NCBI GenBank assembly: GCA_907163375.1
Contig: CAJQUW010003173.1
Coordinates: 179,725 to 243,724, forward strand
Length of the DNA stretch: 64,000 bases
Reading direction: 5' to 3'
DNA from: Prostheceraeus crozeri
Taxonomy: Eukaryota; Platyhelminthes; Polycladida; Euryleptidae
Both the position numbers and the translations under genes were made by a program. Shown here one piece after another: positions 30,085 to 38,824 of the stretch (its first letter is position 1; each line of letters opens with the position of its first letter). A model generated the notes under the pieces. It did no database searches. It was not told the DNA's origin and was given only the letters and a program-made list of their open reading frames with translations.

Positions 30085-30639
30085 TTAGAATTTTGCTAAA
30101 CCAGCTCCGCTACAGTTTTGCTGGTTAACCCGAAGGTTGCTACTCACGCCATTTCCTCTTATTTCTTCAATTGTTTTTTTATTATTTTTATTTTCATTAT
30201 GTTTACTATTAGACGGAGCTCCGCTCCTCAAGGTTTCCCCAACAGCTATGTTAGCAATTTTGTTTTTTGTTTCCTCTGAAAGTTTTTTTAAATTTTTTAG
30301 TTCTTCAGAATCATTCCTAAGTTTACGAATAGCTTCTAGTTGTTTTAATTCGTTTTGAGACTTGACAGCATTTGATATTGCACTAGCTGTACTACCTATA
30401 GCAGCTGCTCCTTTTGCAGCAGATGTAATCAAATCTTTATTATTTTTAATTAAGTTAACGATACTTCCAATACCAGAAAAGATGCCAGCCCCTTCTTTTT
30501 GGAACGTCTTTTCTAGGAACTTTTGTGTTCCGACAGTTTCTACACTATCATAATGGTACACAGGTTTCTGAGATGGTTCATGAGCAATTTTATTATTTGA
30601 TGCAAAATGTTTAAGATTGTGTTTATAAATTATAGGCAT
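30085..30639 (-). CDS. Second small hydrophobic-helix protein (candidate minor virion protein)
   Basis: 184 residues, intact. Residues about 49-95 are Gly/Ala/Ser-rich and hydrophobic (EGAGIFSGIGSIVNLIK, then AAKGAAAIGSTASAISNAV), followed by a charged coiled-coil-like region (about 95-150) and a short glycine tail ending GAGLAKF. The composition resembles amphipathic membrane-active or protein VI-like virion proteins of adintovirus-type elements. A GC-rich palindromic insert at 30212-30232 encodes the odd RSGAPS segment in an otherwise AT-biased gene. No enzymatic motif is seen. Confidence 0.62.
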   Translation of the reverse strand: MPIIYKHNLKHFASNNKIAHEPSQKPVYHYDSVETVGTQKFLEKTFQKEGAGIFSGIGSIVNLIKNNKDLITSAAKGAAAIGSTASAISNAVKSQNELKQLEAIRKLRNDSEELKNLKKLSEETKNKIANIAVGETLRSGAPSNSKHNENKNNKKTIEEIRGNGVSSNLRVNQQNCSGAGLAKF

Positions 30640-30681
30640 TTTTTAGGATTAAATTTGACTTTTGGGAAAAATATCTACGTG

Positions 30682-31569
30682 TTAAGATTTACGTTTGTGA
30701 ATGGACAACAACTTCGAGATAACTTTATTAATTGACTGTTGCACTTTATCTATTGCGTCAAGCAGCGTGTGATGTACTTTAATTTCTTTTCTATTAACTT
30801 GCATTTTCTGCTGATTAATCTTCAATGCCGTTTTAAGAGCATTTAACTTAATTTTAAGAACATCTAATTGTCTTTTAACAGAATCTAACTGTTCTTTATT
30901 TTCTTTAGAGTTTTCTTGTAAATTTTTCTTTAATTCATTTTCTAAATTGATTTTCAGATTTTTCATTTTATCAACTTTTTCATTAAGTGAGTTTACTTCA
31001 TTTATTATTCTATTCATCTTTTTCATTTGTTGAGTAATTTTAGAACTCAATTCATCAACACTTTTTTGGAATGTAGTTTGTAACTGCTTTAATTTTTTTT
31101 TAATTCTTTCAGGTAGTTTTTCTATTTCATCTTCTAATTGTTCTTTTAACATTTTTATCTGATGTTTATTTTTAATGACTGCAGATTTTAAATTTATAGA
31201 AAGTAATATTAAAATTTTTGATTGTTCAGAAATCTTTTTAAAAAGTTTTGCTATATCTGCTTCTAGCTCTCTATCCTTTTTATCAAGTTTTAATAATTTT
31301 TCGTTTAATGATTTGTCATTAAGTTTAAGCAACTTTAATTCGTTCATCAGTGGAACCAAAACATCGTTTATATATTTTTCTTTTAAATCATTGATTTGTG
31401 TATCAACATATTGTTTATTTGTTAACTCTGTATTTTGTTGCGGAAGAATAGAAAGATGCAATGGTCCAGATAAAACGTCTCCAGTTTTCATGATATAATT
31501 TTCTATCTCTATTTCTAATTCACGATTATTCGGGATATATGCACCTCCACCAACATTTGGTAACATCAT
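30682..31569 (-). CDS. Coiled-coil protein with phage-fibre-like N-terminus (candidate fibre)
   Basis: 295 residues, intact from ATG ATG at 31569. The N-terminus (about 27-58) reads YIMKTGDVLSGPLHLS followed by ELTNKQYVDTQI, which strongly resembles the GDxxxGPL...NKxYVD repeat of bacteriophage tail-fibre and receptor-binding proteins. Residues about 58-275 are a nearly continuous heptad-type coiled coil rich in Lys, Leu and Glu, ending in a basic HKRKS. By analogy it could form a trimeric rod anchored to the virion. There is no obvious C-terminal knob, so a pure coiled-coil core protein remains possible. It shares an AT-rich upstream region with the divergent plus-strand gene at 31706. Confidence 0.65.
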   Translation of the reverse strand: MMLPNVGGGAYIPNNRELEIEIENYIMKTGDVLSGPLHLSILPQQNTELTNKQYVDTQINDLKEKYINDVLVPLMNELKLLKLNDKSLNEKLLKLDKKDRELEADIAKLFKKISEQSKILILLSINLKSAVIKNKHQIKMLKEQLEDEIEKLPERIKKKLKQLQTTFQKSVDELSSKITQQMKKMNRIINEVNSLNEKVDKMKNLKINLENELKKNLQENSKENKEQLDSVKRQLDVLKIKLNALKTALKINQQKMQVNRKEIKVHHTLLDAIDKVQQSINKVISKLLSIHKRKS

Positions 31570-31705
31570 TTTTAAAACAATAAAAAAGTAAAACTTTTTC
31601 TAATAAAAATAAAAAAAAATAAAATTTTTTCTAATAAAAATAAAAAAATAAAATTTTTTCTAATAAAAATAAAAAAATAAAATTTTTTCTAATAAAAATA
31701 AAAAA
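31570..31705. promoter_or_regulatory. Divergent intergenic region with AT tandem repeats
   Basis: This region lies between two genes that start in opposite directions. It contains three to four copies of an approximately 30-bp unit AATAAAATTTTTTCTAATAAAAATAAA. It is the only divergent promoter region inside the conserved block and must serve both genes; no TATA box can be singled out. Confidence 0.55.
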
Positions 31706-32995
31706 ATGGAAAATCCAAATTTAAAAAAATTATATTCGCCCGCATCATCCTGTTCTTCTTATTCGACGAGATCAACGGGATTTGAAAATAAATGTTTTGA
31801 TAATAATAATAATCCATGTATAGATGTTAATATTTTATTTCAATTACAAACCGAAATATTTAGAGAACAAACAAAAGGTTTACCTTCTATAGAAACTAAT
31901 TATTGTTTGTTTCCAGGAGATCCATTTATTAAATTTATGGAGATTGTTAGTAAATATAATGATGTAGCTTATGTGGAATTAAATAAAGAAAATATGGTTA
32001 TAATAGGTCATAATAATGTTTATGGATTTATTAGAGCAGTGTTACCAATTAGTAATACTGATTGGATAGAAACTAAAATTATTAATTATATCAATATTAA
32101 AGAATTAGTTAAAAAATTAAAATCTTTTTCGAAAGAAAAAATTAGATTATTTGTTGACGATCAAAATCAATATAACATTCACATAGAGAGTAAAAAACAT
32201 AATGAAGAATTATTATGTCAAGTTTATTATAGAGACACAATTTATAAACAAGAAACATTAGAAATGCCGCAAAGATATGATGATGATACGTATATAGGAT
32301 TATATTCCAACTTAAATATTAATTTATTAAAATCTTATATAAATGGTTTAGCTCAACAAGAGAAAATTTATATGTGGTCTACACCTTATACTATTAACAA
32401 TGACCATAATCATATTCATAATAAACGAACCGAAGATTCTAGGGCTTTGCCCGATCTTAAAGAATCTTATGATAATAATGATGATTCTGTAACATCTGAA
32501 AAAGGTGTAAATGGTAAAAAAGATTATAAAAATATTAGTAATTATAAAAATTTATCTAAATTTCATTTTCTTACAATTGAAAATAATAATGATGGCATAG
32601 TTGAAGATACTGTTAGACAACTATGTGTCGGGTCTACAAAATTTAAATTAGGATTTACATCTAATCAATTTAAAATTTTATCATCTTTAATAAAAACTAA
32701 AAGTGATTCAGATTATGGTGGTGTTATTAAATTTTCCAAAAGAGATCAAAGACCAATATTTTTCTCTATTATATTATTATCAGATAAAAAATGTAATTTA
32801 GAATTAGATATTCCAATAAGAGAATGGTATCCTATCATGGAAGGGCATCCTATACCAAAAAGTGTAATTTATGATGATGAAGAAACAATTTATGATGATG
32901 ATGAAGAATCAATTTATGATGATGATGAAGAATCAATCGTTAGTGAAAAAAAATTTAAATTATCTTTTGATAAAACATTATATGATGAAACTTAA
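31706..32995 (+). CDS. Acidic 429-aa protein, unknown; possible sliding-clamp-like fold
   Basis: Intact from ATG at 31706. After a Ser-rich N-terminus, residues about 70-205 show short alternating strands and helices (FPGDPFIKFMEIVSKYNDVAYVEL, then IKELVKKLKSF) reminiscent of one PCNA domain. A low-complexity insert (about 230-275) contains the SRALPD segment encoded by a GC-rich palindrome at 32426-32453. A second beta-rich part follows (about 285-375). The C-terminus has three YDDDEES-type acidic repeats. Facing the polymerase gene tail to tail, it might be a replication partner. The clamp idea is weak and rests on pattern only. Confidence 0.55.
   Translation: MENPNLKKLYSPASSCSSYSTRSTGFENKCFDNNNNPCIDVNILFQLQTEIFREQTKGLPSIETNYCLFPGDPFIKFMEIVSKYNDVAYVELNKENMVIIGHNNVYGFIRAVLPISNTDWIETKIINYINIKELVKKLKSFSKEKIRLFVDDQNQYNIHIESKKHNEELLCQVYYRDTIYKQETLEMPQRYDDDTYIGLYSNLNINLLKSYINGLAQQEKIYMWSTPYTINNDHNHIHNKRTEDSRALPDLKESYDNNDDSVTSEKGVNGKKDYKNISNYKNLSKFHFLTIENNNDGIVEDTVRQLCVGSTKFKLGFTSNQFKILSSLIKTKSDSDYGGVIKFSKRDQRPIFFSIILLSDKKCNLELDIPIREWYPIMEGHPIPKSVIYDDEETIYDDDEESIYDDDEESIVSEKKFKLSFDKTLYDET
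32426..32453. repeat. TIR-like GC palindrome inserted in frame in the 429-aa gene
   Basis: CGAACCGAAGATTCTAGGG followed by CTTTGCCCG closely matches segments in both terminal repeats (23648-23675, 40633-40660 and, inverted, 23397-23434), although the host gene is otherwise very AT-rich. Confidence 0.85.
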
Positions 32996-33150
32996 TATGA
33001 TAAAACTTAATAGAAAATACCAAAATATTCGATAAATATATTTTCATATGTAATAAAATTTTTAGATGTAATAAGTTTTTAGATGTTATAAGTTTTTAGA
33101 TGTAATGAATTTTTAGATGTAATAAGTTTTTAGATGTAATAAAAAAATTA
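32996..33150. repeat. Convergent spacer with TTTTTAGATGTAATAAG repeats
   Basis: About five copies of a 16-18-bp unit lie between the 3' ends of two converging genes. They may act in 3'-end formation, but no polyadenylation data can be read from sequence. Confidence 0.75.
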
Positions 33151-36100
33151 TTATTCCCACGTGTCATCATCATCACTTAAATTACTCTCACAGATGATTG
33201 TTTGAAATATTTCAGCTTGAATATCTTCTCCGTTATAAGGTAACATAATTTCATTTTCATCAGGTGCTTGACGTTTAAGAATATTTATTTGACCAGAAAA
33301 TTTTTTTTCTTCAGTATTATTATTTTTATCAGGAATACTAATTCCAGTTTCTAAAGATCTTTTCCATGGTTTATTAACTGTAGTCGATAATGTTTTCCCC
33401 GAATATAATTTTAGAAAATCTTCTACTTTTACTTTATTTTGTGAATAACCTTTGAATGTTTTCTTTTCACTAAGTCTCCCTTGCTCATCTACAGTAATAC
33501 AGTATTTTACTTTAGGTGCAATAAACATTGCAAAAATAATTCCACCATTTCCATAATCATTTTTCCCTTGACACAATTCTCCTCCAACATATCCAGCAGC
33601 GTCTAATTTATTAAAGAGCTCATTGGAAATATATATTGAATCAGTATCTGTATAATGAATGTATTTTTCTTTGAAACCATTAATTTCTAAAATAAAGTTA
33701 TTCATGATTCTTCTAGAGTGAGAAAGAATGAAAGAACCTAAGTGTGATGGCATGAATGACGTCTTCCCATCTTTTACAATATTAGTTTTGAGAAATTCAT
33801 CATCTTCCATTTCTACTTTCGCTAAATATTGTTCATCATTTAATTTTTCATAATCTTTTACTTCTTGAGTGAAATTTTTTCTCAATGTATTCTCATTCCA
33901 TAAATGATATTTAGTGGTTATATCTTTTTGCACAGTTTTGCCATATAGCGAATTCATCAATAATTTAATTAACTCATCACCTACAGTATTTCCTTCTGTT
34001 TTATATCTTTTTCTCAAATTAAAAAGTTTTTCAATATAATTTCGAAATGGTGAAACTTGATAATTTTTTTCATAAATTATACCATCAGTAATATGTAAGA
34101 TTTTTCCCCCACATCTAACAATTTCTTGTATGTCAACAGAAGTTAATACATCATAACATATACCATTTCTAAACCTGATTACTTTTACATGAGAATTATT
34201 ATTTTGATTTTTAACTTTATCTTTTATAGGAACTGGTTGGAAAAACATATCATTCGGATATTGAAACACAACAGAGAATATTCCAGTTTTAGGTCTAAAT
34301 GTTTGATTATTAAATTTATATACTATTTCCCGCTCTTCTTCTTGACGAAATTTTCTAGCTGATTCAGCTTTAGGGTATTCTGAATTTTCATCATACATAG
34401 CTGATGGATATAAAGATGTTGCATCAAAAGCCATTAGAAATTCATTTTTTTGTTCAAGTAGTTGATTTGAAATTTTCTTACAAATTTCAGTTTTATCTCC
34501 TAAATCTCGATACTGTTTCATTAAATCTATTAAATTATTTCCAGGGGACAAAGCCCCACCAGCGTAGCGACCAAGGGACAAAGTCCCCCCAGCGCAGCGA
34601 CCAGGTAAATACTGTTTTAATATTGGTAACAAGATGCTACAAAATGGCGATATGTATTTTCTTATATTTGCTGAAACTCTTCCACCTTTAACAGATTTTC
34701 TAATATAATTTCTAGCCCATAAATCTATATGTGAATGAATATTTATATTGTCATTTTGTACGCTTTTCATCCAACCGTTAAATGTTAAAGCAGAGGATGT
34801 CAAATTAGTAGTTATATCTTCACCAACTAAATCCTGCATAACATTATTATATTTGTAGATACAAAAAGCTAAAGAAAGAATATCGTTCACTAAATATGGT
34901 CTCCATTCATTTTCTTTTTCTTTATAATTTTCATGTGTTATGTCTCCAATTTCATAATTTAATTTACACACATTCGTAGGAATTTTAAAATTCTCACACC
35001 ACTTAGAAAGACTTGTTTTTACATGTTGATAACTACATTTCATTATAATAGTTTGAAGTGCTAATTTACCTGAAAGTGAATCTTTTTTCATATTGTTTTT
35101 AAATCTAAGAGATTTTTGAATATATCTACTAACACATTCAGTTGTATAAGGATTTTGTAATGAAGCAGTCAATAGTCCTCTTGAAGTTTTAAGAGGCGGT
35201 TTAGATAATTTAAAATTAGCTTTTATCGGAAAATAGGAATCAAAACCTGATGAATTGTGAGCCATTAAAGTTACTCTCGAATAATTAAATTTTCCAAGAG
35301 TTTTAAAAAATTGATGGATCGGACATACGTCCTCTGGGTTTCCCCCGATCGAACATTCATCATCCTCAGTTCTCGTAAATATTTTCACACAATTTTGAAG
35401 TTTATTAAATTCTAATTCAGTTAAATTATTATACTCATTAATCTGTTTTTTAAGTTTTTTAATTTCATCTTCATCTTTTGATCGTTTAATTTTAATCATA
35501 TCACTTAACAAACGTGTTTCTAATTCTTTCAATCTTTGTTTCGGTAAGCAACATATAAATTTATTAAAATTAATAGCTCCTACAGCGTAAGGAATAGGAT
35601 GAGCTGTTGAACAGTTAGGATCAGGAAAAGTTTCGAGATCCCAAATATATGTTGAAGCATAGTCAATTTTTTTCTTTGTTATGATTTTATATGGACGCGT
35701 TGTTAGATTTTCATCAGTAACTGTTTTATATATGGGTTTGAAATTATTTTCAATTTCTCTAATAGCTTTTAATTTATGAGATTTATTAATTAAACAATAG
35801 TGACCAATTGTTGAACCTGCGTGAAAATAATTGTAATAAACATAATTATGAAACGTTTCAATTCCTCTAGGATTTAAATGACGATTGGCAGGACTATAAT
35901 ATTGAACACATTCTCCAAAATATTTATTGAATTGAGAAAATTTGCAGTTTGACATTACTCCTGTTCTAGATGTGGCTTTCTCTTTATATAAAAAATTATT
36001 AAACATTTCTTTCATCATTTCTCCTTGTTCTTCATTAAAACCTCGTAAAACATTATAACATTTAATAAAACAAAAATCTTCAGAAGGAATATAACAATAT

Positions 36101-36687
36101 TCACCGAAATATTCTTTGATTCTATATTTCATATTAATCCCTGCCCCTCTATGCGATCTTTGTACTAACTTCATTCCAAAATCTTCATATTTAATATTAC
36201 CTGTAAAAATCCATTCGTTAGCATCGGATTTCTCATCCAGATTCGAAAACCATGTTTCAAATGATTTTTTATTATAGAAGGTTACGTAAAAATTTTGAAT
36301 TATATTTTCCTGATCTTTAACAACTTTTCCAAGTAAATTAATAATTTTACCATTTGCTAAAAGTTTCCGCATATCATTTACTACATTAATAAAAGATACA
36401 TTTTCATATTTAATTTCATTTGGATTAAATAAATTACATAAATCATCACCAAGTTCATCCTTAATTCTATCATCAAAAAAGATATCACTAATAGGAGTTT
36501 CTAATATTTCTTTTGTTCCACGTTTCTGTTTTTTAGTATTACGTCTAATACTACGCCTAGTACGTTTCTGTTTTTTAATACGTTTACTACGTTTACTATG
36601 TTTAATTTGCGCATCAAACTCAGCAGTTTGTTTCTTGATTAATTCATCAATCCTAGACGTTTGTCCGAGAGACATTTCACGATTCAT
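33151..36687 (-). CDS. Protein-primed family B DNA polymerase (Polinton PolB)
   Basis: 1,178 residues, intact. A basic N-terminus (about 30-60) and about 290 further residues precede the 3'-5' exonuclease: Exo I DLE (Asp350, Glu352) and Exo II NSSGFD (Asn478, Asp483). Polymerase motif A is FDATSLYPS (Asp755), motif B is NSLYGK (912-917) and motif C is YTDTDS (Asp1014, Asp1016). It replicates the linear element genome, by family knowledge from a protein primer at the TIR ends. A terminal-protein-like region may lie in the long N-terminus but is not recognisable. An in-frame duplicated 30-bp GC-rich insert (34541-34600) adds the odd GRCAGGTLSL and GRYAGGALSP segments about 40 residues before motif A, at a place that may tolerate insertion. 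Confidence 0.95.
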   Translation of the reverse strand: MNREMSLGQTSRIDELIKKQTAEFDAQIKHSKRSKRIKKQKRTRRSIRRNTKKQKRGTKEILETPISDIFFDDRIKDELGDDLCNLFNPNEIKYENVSFINVVNDMRKLLANGKIINLLGKVVKDQENIIQNFYVTFYNKKSFETWFSNLDEKSDANEWIFTGNIKYEDFGMKLVQRSHRGAGINMKYRIKEYFGEYCYIPSEDFCFIKCYNVLRGFNEEQGEMMKEMFNNFLYKEKATSRTGVMSNCKFSQFNKYFGECVQYYSPANRHLNPRGIETFHNYVYYNYFHAGSTIGHYCLINKSHKLKAIREIENNFKPIYKTVTDENLTTRPYKIITKKKIDYASTYIWDLETFPDPNCSTAHPIPYAVGAINFNKFICCLPKQRLKELETRLLSDMIKIKRSKDEDEIKKLKKQINEYNNLTELEFNKLQNCVKIFTRTEDDECSIGGNPEDVCPIHQFFKTLGKFNYSRVTLMAHNSSGFDSYFPIKANFKLSKPPLKTSRGLLTASLQNPYTTECVSRYIQKSLRFKNNMKKDSLSGKLALQTIIMKCSYQHVKTSLSKWCENFKIPTNVCKLNYEIGDITHENYKEKENEWRPYLVNDILSLAFCIYKYNNVMQDLVGEDITTNLTSSALTFNGWMKSVQNDNINIHSHIDLWARNYIRKSVKGGRVSANIRKYISPFCSILLPILKQYLPGRCAGGTLSLGRYAGGALSPGNNLIDLMKQYRDLGDKTEICKKISNQLLEQKNEFLMAFDATSLYPSAMYDENSEYPKAESARKFRQEEEREIVYKFNNQTFRPKTGIFSVVFQYPNDMFFQPVPIKDKVKNQNNNSHVKVIRFRNGICYDVLTSVDIQEIVRCGGKILHITDGIIYEKNYQVSPFRNYIEKLFNLRKRYKTEGNTVGDELIKLLMNSLYGKTVQKDITTKYHLWNENTLRKNFTQEVKDYEKLNDEQYLAKVEMEDDEFLKTNIVKDGKTSFMPSHLGSFILSHSRRIMNNFILEINGFKEKYIHYTDTDSIYISNELFNKLDAAGYVGGELCQGKNDYGNGGIIFAMFIAPKVKYCITVDEQGRLSEKKTFKGYSQNKVKVEDFLKLYSGKTLSTTVNKPWKRSLETGISIPDKNNNTEEKKFSGQINILKRQAPDENEIMLPYNGEDIQAEIFQTIICESNLSDDDDTWE
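34541..34600. repeat. Duplicated 30-bp GC-rich palindromic insert inside PolB
   Basis: Two 30-bp copies (34541-34570, 34571-34600) with hairpins GGGGACAAAGCCCC and GGGACAAAGTCCC. They are in frame in a very AT-rich gene, adding ten residues each. Confidence 0.9.
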
Positions 36688-36736
36688 ATTTTTTAAAAGA
36701 AAAAATGAATTTTTACATAGAACCTCGGTTCCGTTT

Positions 36737-37042
36737 TTACATATACACAGGAATATGTAATTGATGTAATGTTTCTAATTCATGTGTTGTTAAATGTTCT
36801 TTCTTAACCAACCACCATAAATTATTATACGCCAAAAATACTCGGAAACTTCTTAAACAAAGTGGAAAGTCTTTTGTTTTAACACACGGTTTAATACCAT
36901 GTTTTGTTTTATAATCTGTAACGAGCGCAACGTATTTATGATGATAATAAAATCTAACTTCTTTCTTCGAATTTACAGGATTTGTAGGATGACGATAATC
37001 TTTTAAAACTGGTACATGCTCTATCTTATAATCATTCAACAT
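36737..37042 (-). CDS. Polinton protein of unknown function, 101 aa
   Basis: The start is taken at ATG 37042, because it follows the A-rich leader shared by other genes of the element; the frame is open eight codons further upstream only through non-ATG codons. The product is basic and aromatic (RFYYHHKYVALVTDYK, FLAYNNLWWLVKKEHL) and ends near QLHIPVYM. No cysteine/histidine zinc pattern or known domain is recognised. It lies between polymerase and ATPase on the same strand, with a GC-rich palindrome (AACCTCGGTTCCG) just after its stop. Confidence 0.65.
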   Translation of the reverse strand: MLNDYKIEHVPVLKDYRHPTNPVNSKKEVRFYYHHKYVALVTDYKTKHGIKPCVKTKDFPLCLRSFRVFLAYNNLWWLVKKEHLTTHELETLHQLHIPVYM

Positions 37043-37119
37043 ATTTTTTTTTATTTTTATTAACAAAAAAATTTATAAGAAAAAATTATTCGGTCACTCC
37101 GTTCGGTCACTCCGTTCGA

Positions 37120-37886
37120 TCACTCCTCGAAAATATTTTCTATAACTCTATCATGAATTTTTTTATCAATATTAATTGTAATGAAGCCATAATCTTTTGA
37201 CCAAGCATTATTACACGATTGTTTAAATTCATCTTTATTTCTTACACATAAATCTCTTAACAAATCACTTAAGTTTCTTGCATTTATTTCAAATAGTATA
37301 AATATATTTGCATTCTTTCTAATAACACTTCCGTCTAATGAATACATACTTTGTGTTAAATAAAATACACTACAGTTATTATGTCTACCTCTTGTGAAAT
37401 AATTTCTCTGAACTGACTGATTTCTATCATTAACACAATCATCAAAAATTACACAATGTTTCATTGTTTTATCTAGTTTACTAGGATCTTGCATATTACC
37501 ACTATCATCTATTAATTGTATCTTTATATGGTTATTTTATTAGATTCTACTAACTGATTATTTTTTGCTGCTTCTTCACACCACGAACTTATTTCTTCTT
37601 CATCTTCAGATTTTTCATATTCTTTGAATAATGAAGCAATTGCTGTTTTTTTAAGATTATTTTCAAATCCATATTTTAAAAATTGATAGACGGGTTGTTC
37701 TGCTGTTGTTGTATAAATTATAAGATTGTTATAATCCAAAAAATTTGGAGTCGTTAAAATTTTAAATAATAGATACGTTTTTCCGCAACCTGATCTTCCA
37801 CAAATAACTGACAAAACTTTATTAGATAAATTTGGATGATGATTAAATTTAAGTTTTTTTTTATTAAATGGTAGCACTTCACTCAT
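37120..37886 (-). pseudogene. FtsK/HerA-type packaging ATPase, split by a frameshift
   Basis: Two adjacent frames together make one Polinton ATPase. The upstream frame (37886-37524) has Walker A GRSGCGKT (residues 30-37). The downstream frame, open from about 37530 with its first ATG at 37494, has Walker B CVIFDD and the GRHNNCSVFYLTQS sensor-like segment. They are out of register by one base near 37527-37533, within a short A/T run, so the coding sequence as given cannot make a full enzyme. In relatives the enzyme pumps element DNA into the capsid. A sequencing error in the homopolymer is a real alternative to true inactivation. It lies between the 101-aa gene and the penton-like gene. Confidence 0.88.
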
Positions 37887-38035
37887 TTTTTAATAAAAAA
37901 ATTTATTTTTATTTTATGTTTGTTTTTAAAGAAGAAGAAGAAAATTAAACTTCTCTAGCTTCGCGTAGGAGTTTATACCTCTCGAACGGGAGTTTATACC
38001 TCTCGAACGGGAGTTTATACCTCTCGAACGGGAGT
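37887..38035. repeat. Spacer with 21-bp GGGAGTTTATACCTCTCGAAC repeats
   Basis: About four copies (37965-38045), the last overlapping the penton gene stop. CTCCCG and CGGGAG words give hairpin potential. It sits directly after the penton-like gene and upstream of the ATPase. Confidence 0.85.
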
Positions 38036-38824
38036 TTATACCTCCCGAACCAAAAGATCTATCATAATCTCTTCCCCTCCAAAATTTATTTCTTGTCCTT
38101 TCTCATCAGTGATTCTAATGCCAATGTTGTTAATAGTTTTTCTTGTAATAGGAAAATATATTAATGTTTGTGGAATTACATTTAATCTATAACCAATGGG
38201 TACAGTAAAAGCTGGAAAACTGAATATTAAATTTGATAATTTACCATTTATATATCCTCCTTCAATAATGTCACAATGTACAACAATTGAATTTATTTCA
38301 GTTATTTTTGGAATCTTCTCACCTAAATGATAACCTTGACTATAGGTTTGTTTATTAAATCCTAATAGCTTTGACAATGATCTATCATGATTAAAATCAA
38401 CTTGATGATTTTCGTCTAAAGTAAGAGAAAATTTATTAACTGCCGGTTCAACTGCAAAATGTAATTGTTTCTTATCTTTAAATGATATACCTAAATGTCT
38501 CTTAATTTCATTTGATATTGTTTCAACTTCGTAAGAACCAGGAAGAAAAGTTAGTATTTTCCATGTTTTACCTTTATCAGTAGAATATCTAAATTGATCA
38601 TTCGCATCTTTGATAACGTTTTGTATAGTGTTAAATGTAGAGAAACTAGTCAATGCAATTTGATAATTTTTATTTTGTTCCAAATGTAGAATGGGTTCTA
38701 AATTACAAGTGTGTGATGAAGTAGTTGTTATAATTTTTAACGTCGTACTAAATTTTGATGAACCCAAAATCTCTGTTAGATTTTCTAAATGATTATTAAT
38801 TTTGTCTAAATCTGCTGAACACAT
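38036..38824 (-). CDS. Penton-like minor capsid protein
   Basis: 262 residues, intact from ATG at 38824. It is beta-rich and contains patterns I associate with the Polinton/adintovirus penton: NYQIALTSFSTFNTI (about 53-67), GSYEVETISNEIK (about 96-108), a SLSKLLGF segment (about 149-156), the block SIVVHCDIIEGGYINGK (about 179-195), then FPAFTVPIGY and a terminal GEEIMIDLLVREV. By family knowledge a single jelly-roll protein occupies capsid vertices. It follows the ATPase in the usual structural gene neighbourhood. Confidence 0.75.
   Translation of the reverse strand: MCSADLDKINNHLENLTEILGSSKFSTTLKIITTTSSHTCNLEPILHLEQNKNYQIALTSFSTFNTIQNVIKDANDQFRYSTDKGKTWKILTFLPGSYEVETISNEIKRHLGISFKDKKQLHFAVEPAVNKFSLTLDENHQVDFNHDRSLSKLLGFNKQTYSQGYHLGEKIPKITEINSIVVHCDIIEGGYINGKLSNLIFSFPAFTVPIGYRLNVIPQTLIYFPITRKTINNIGIRITDEKGQEINFGGEEIMIDLLVREV

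Noticed and set aside
30137..30553. Plus-strand frames opposite the 184-aa Polinton gene
   Set aside because: They are antisense shadows of an intact minus-strand gene with matching start context and neighbours.
34404..34691. Plus-strand 95-residue frame opposite PolB
   Set aside because: Antisense to the motif A region of an intact polymerase; no supporting feature.
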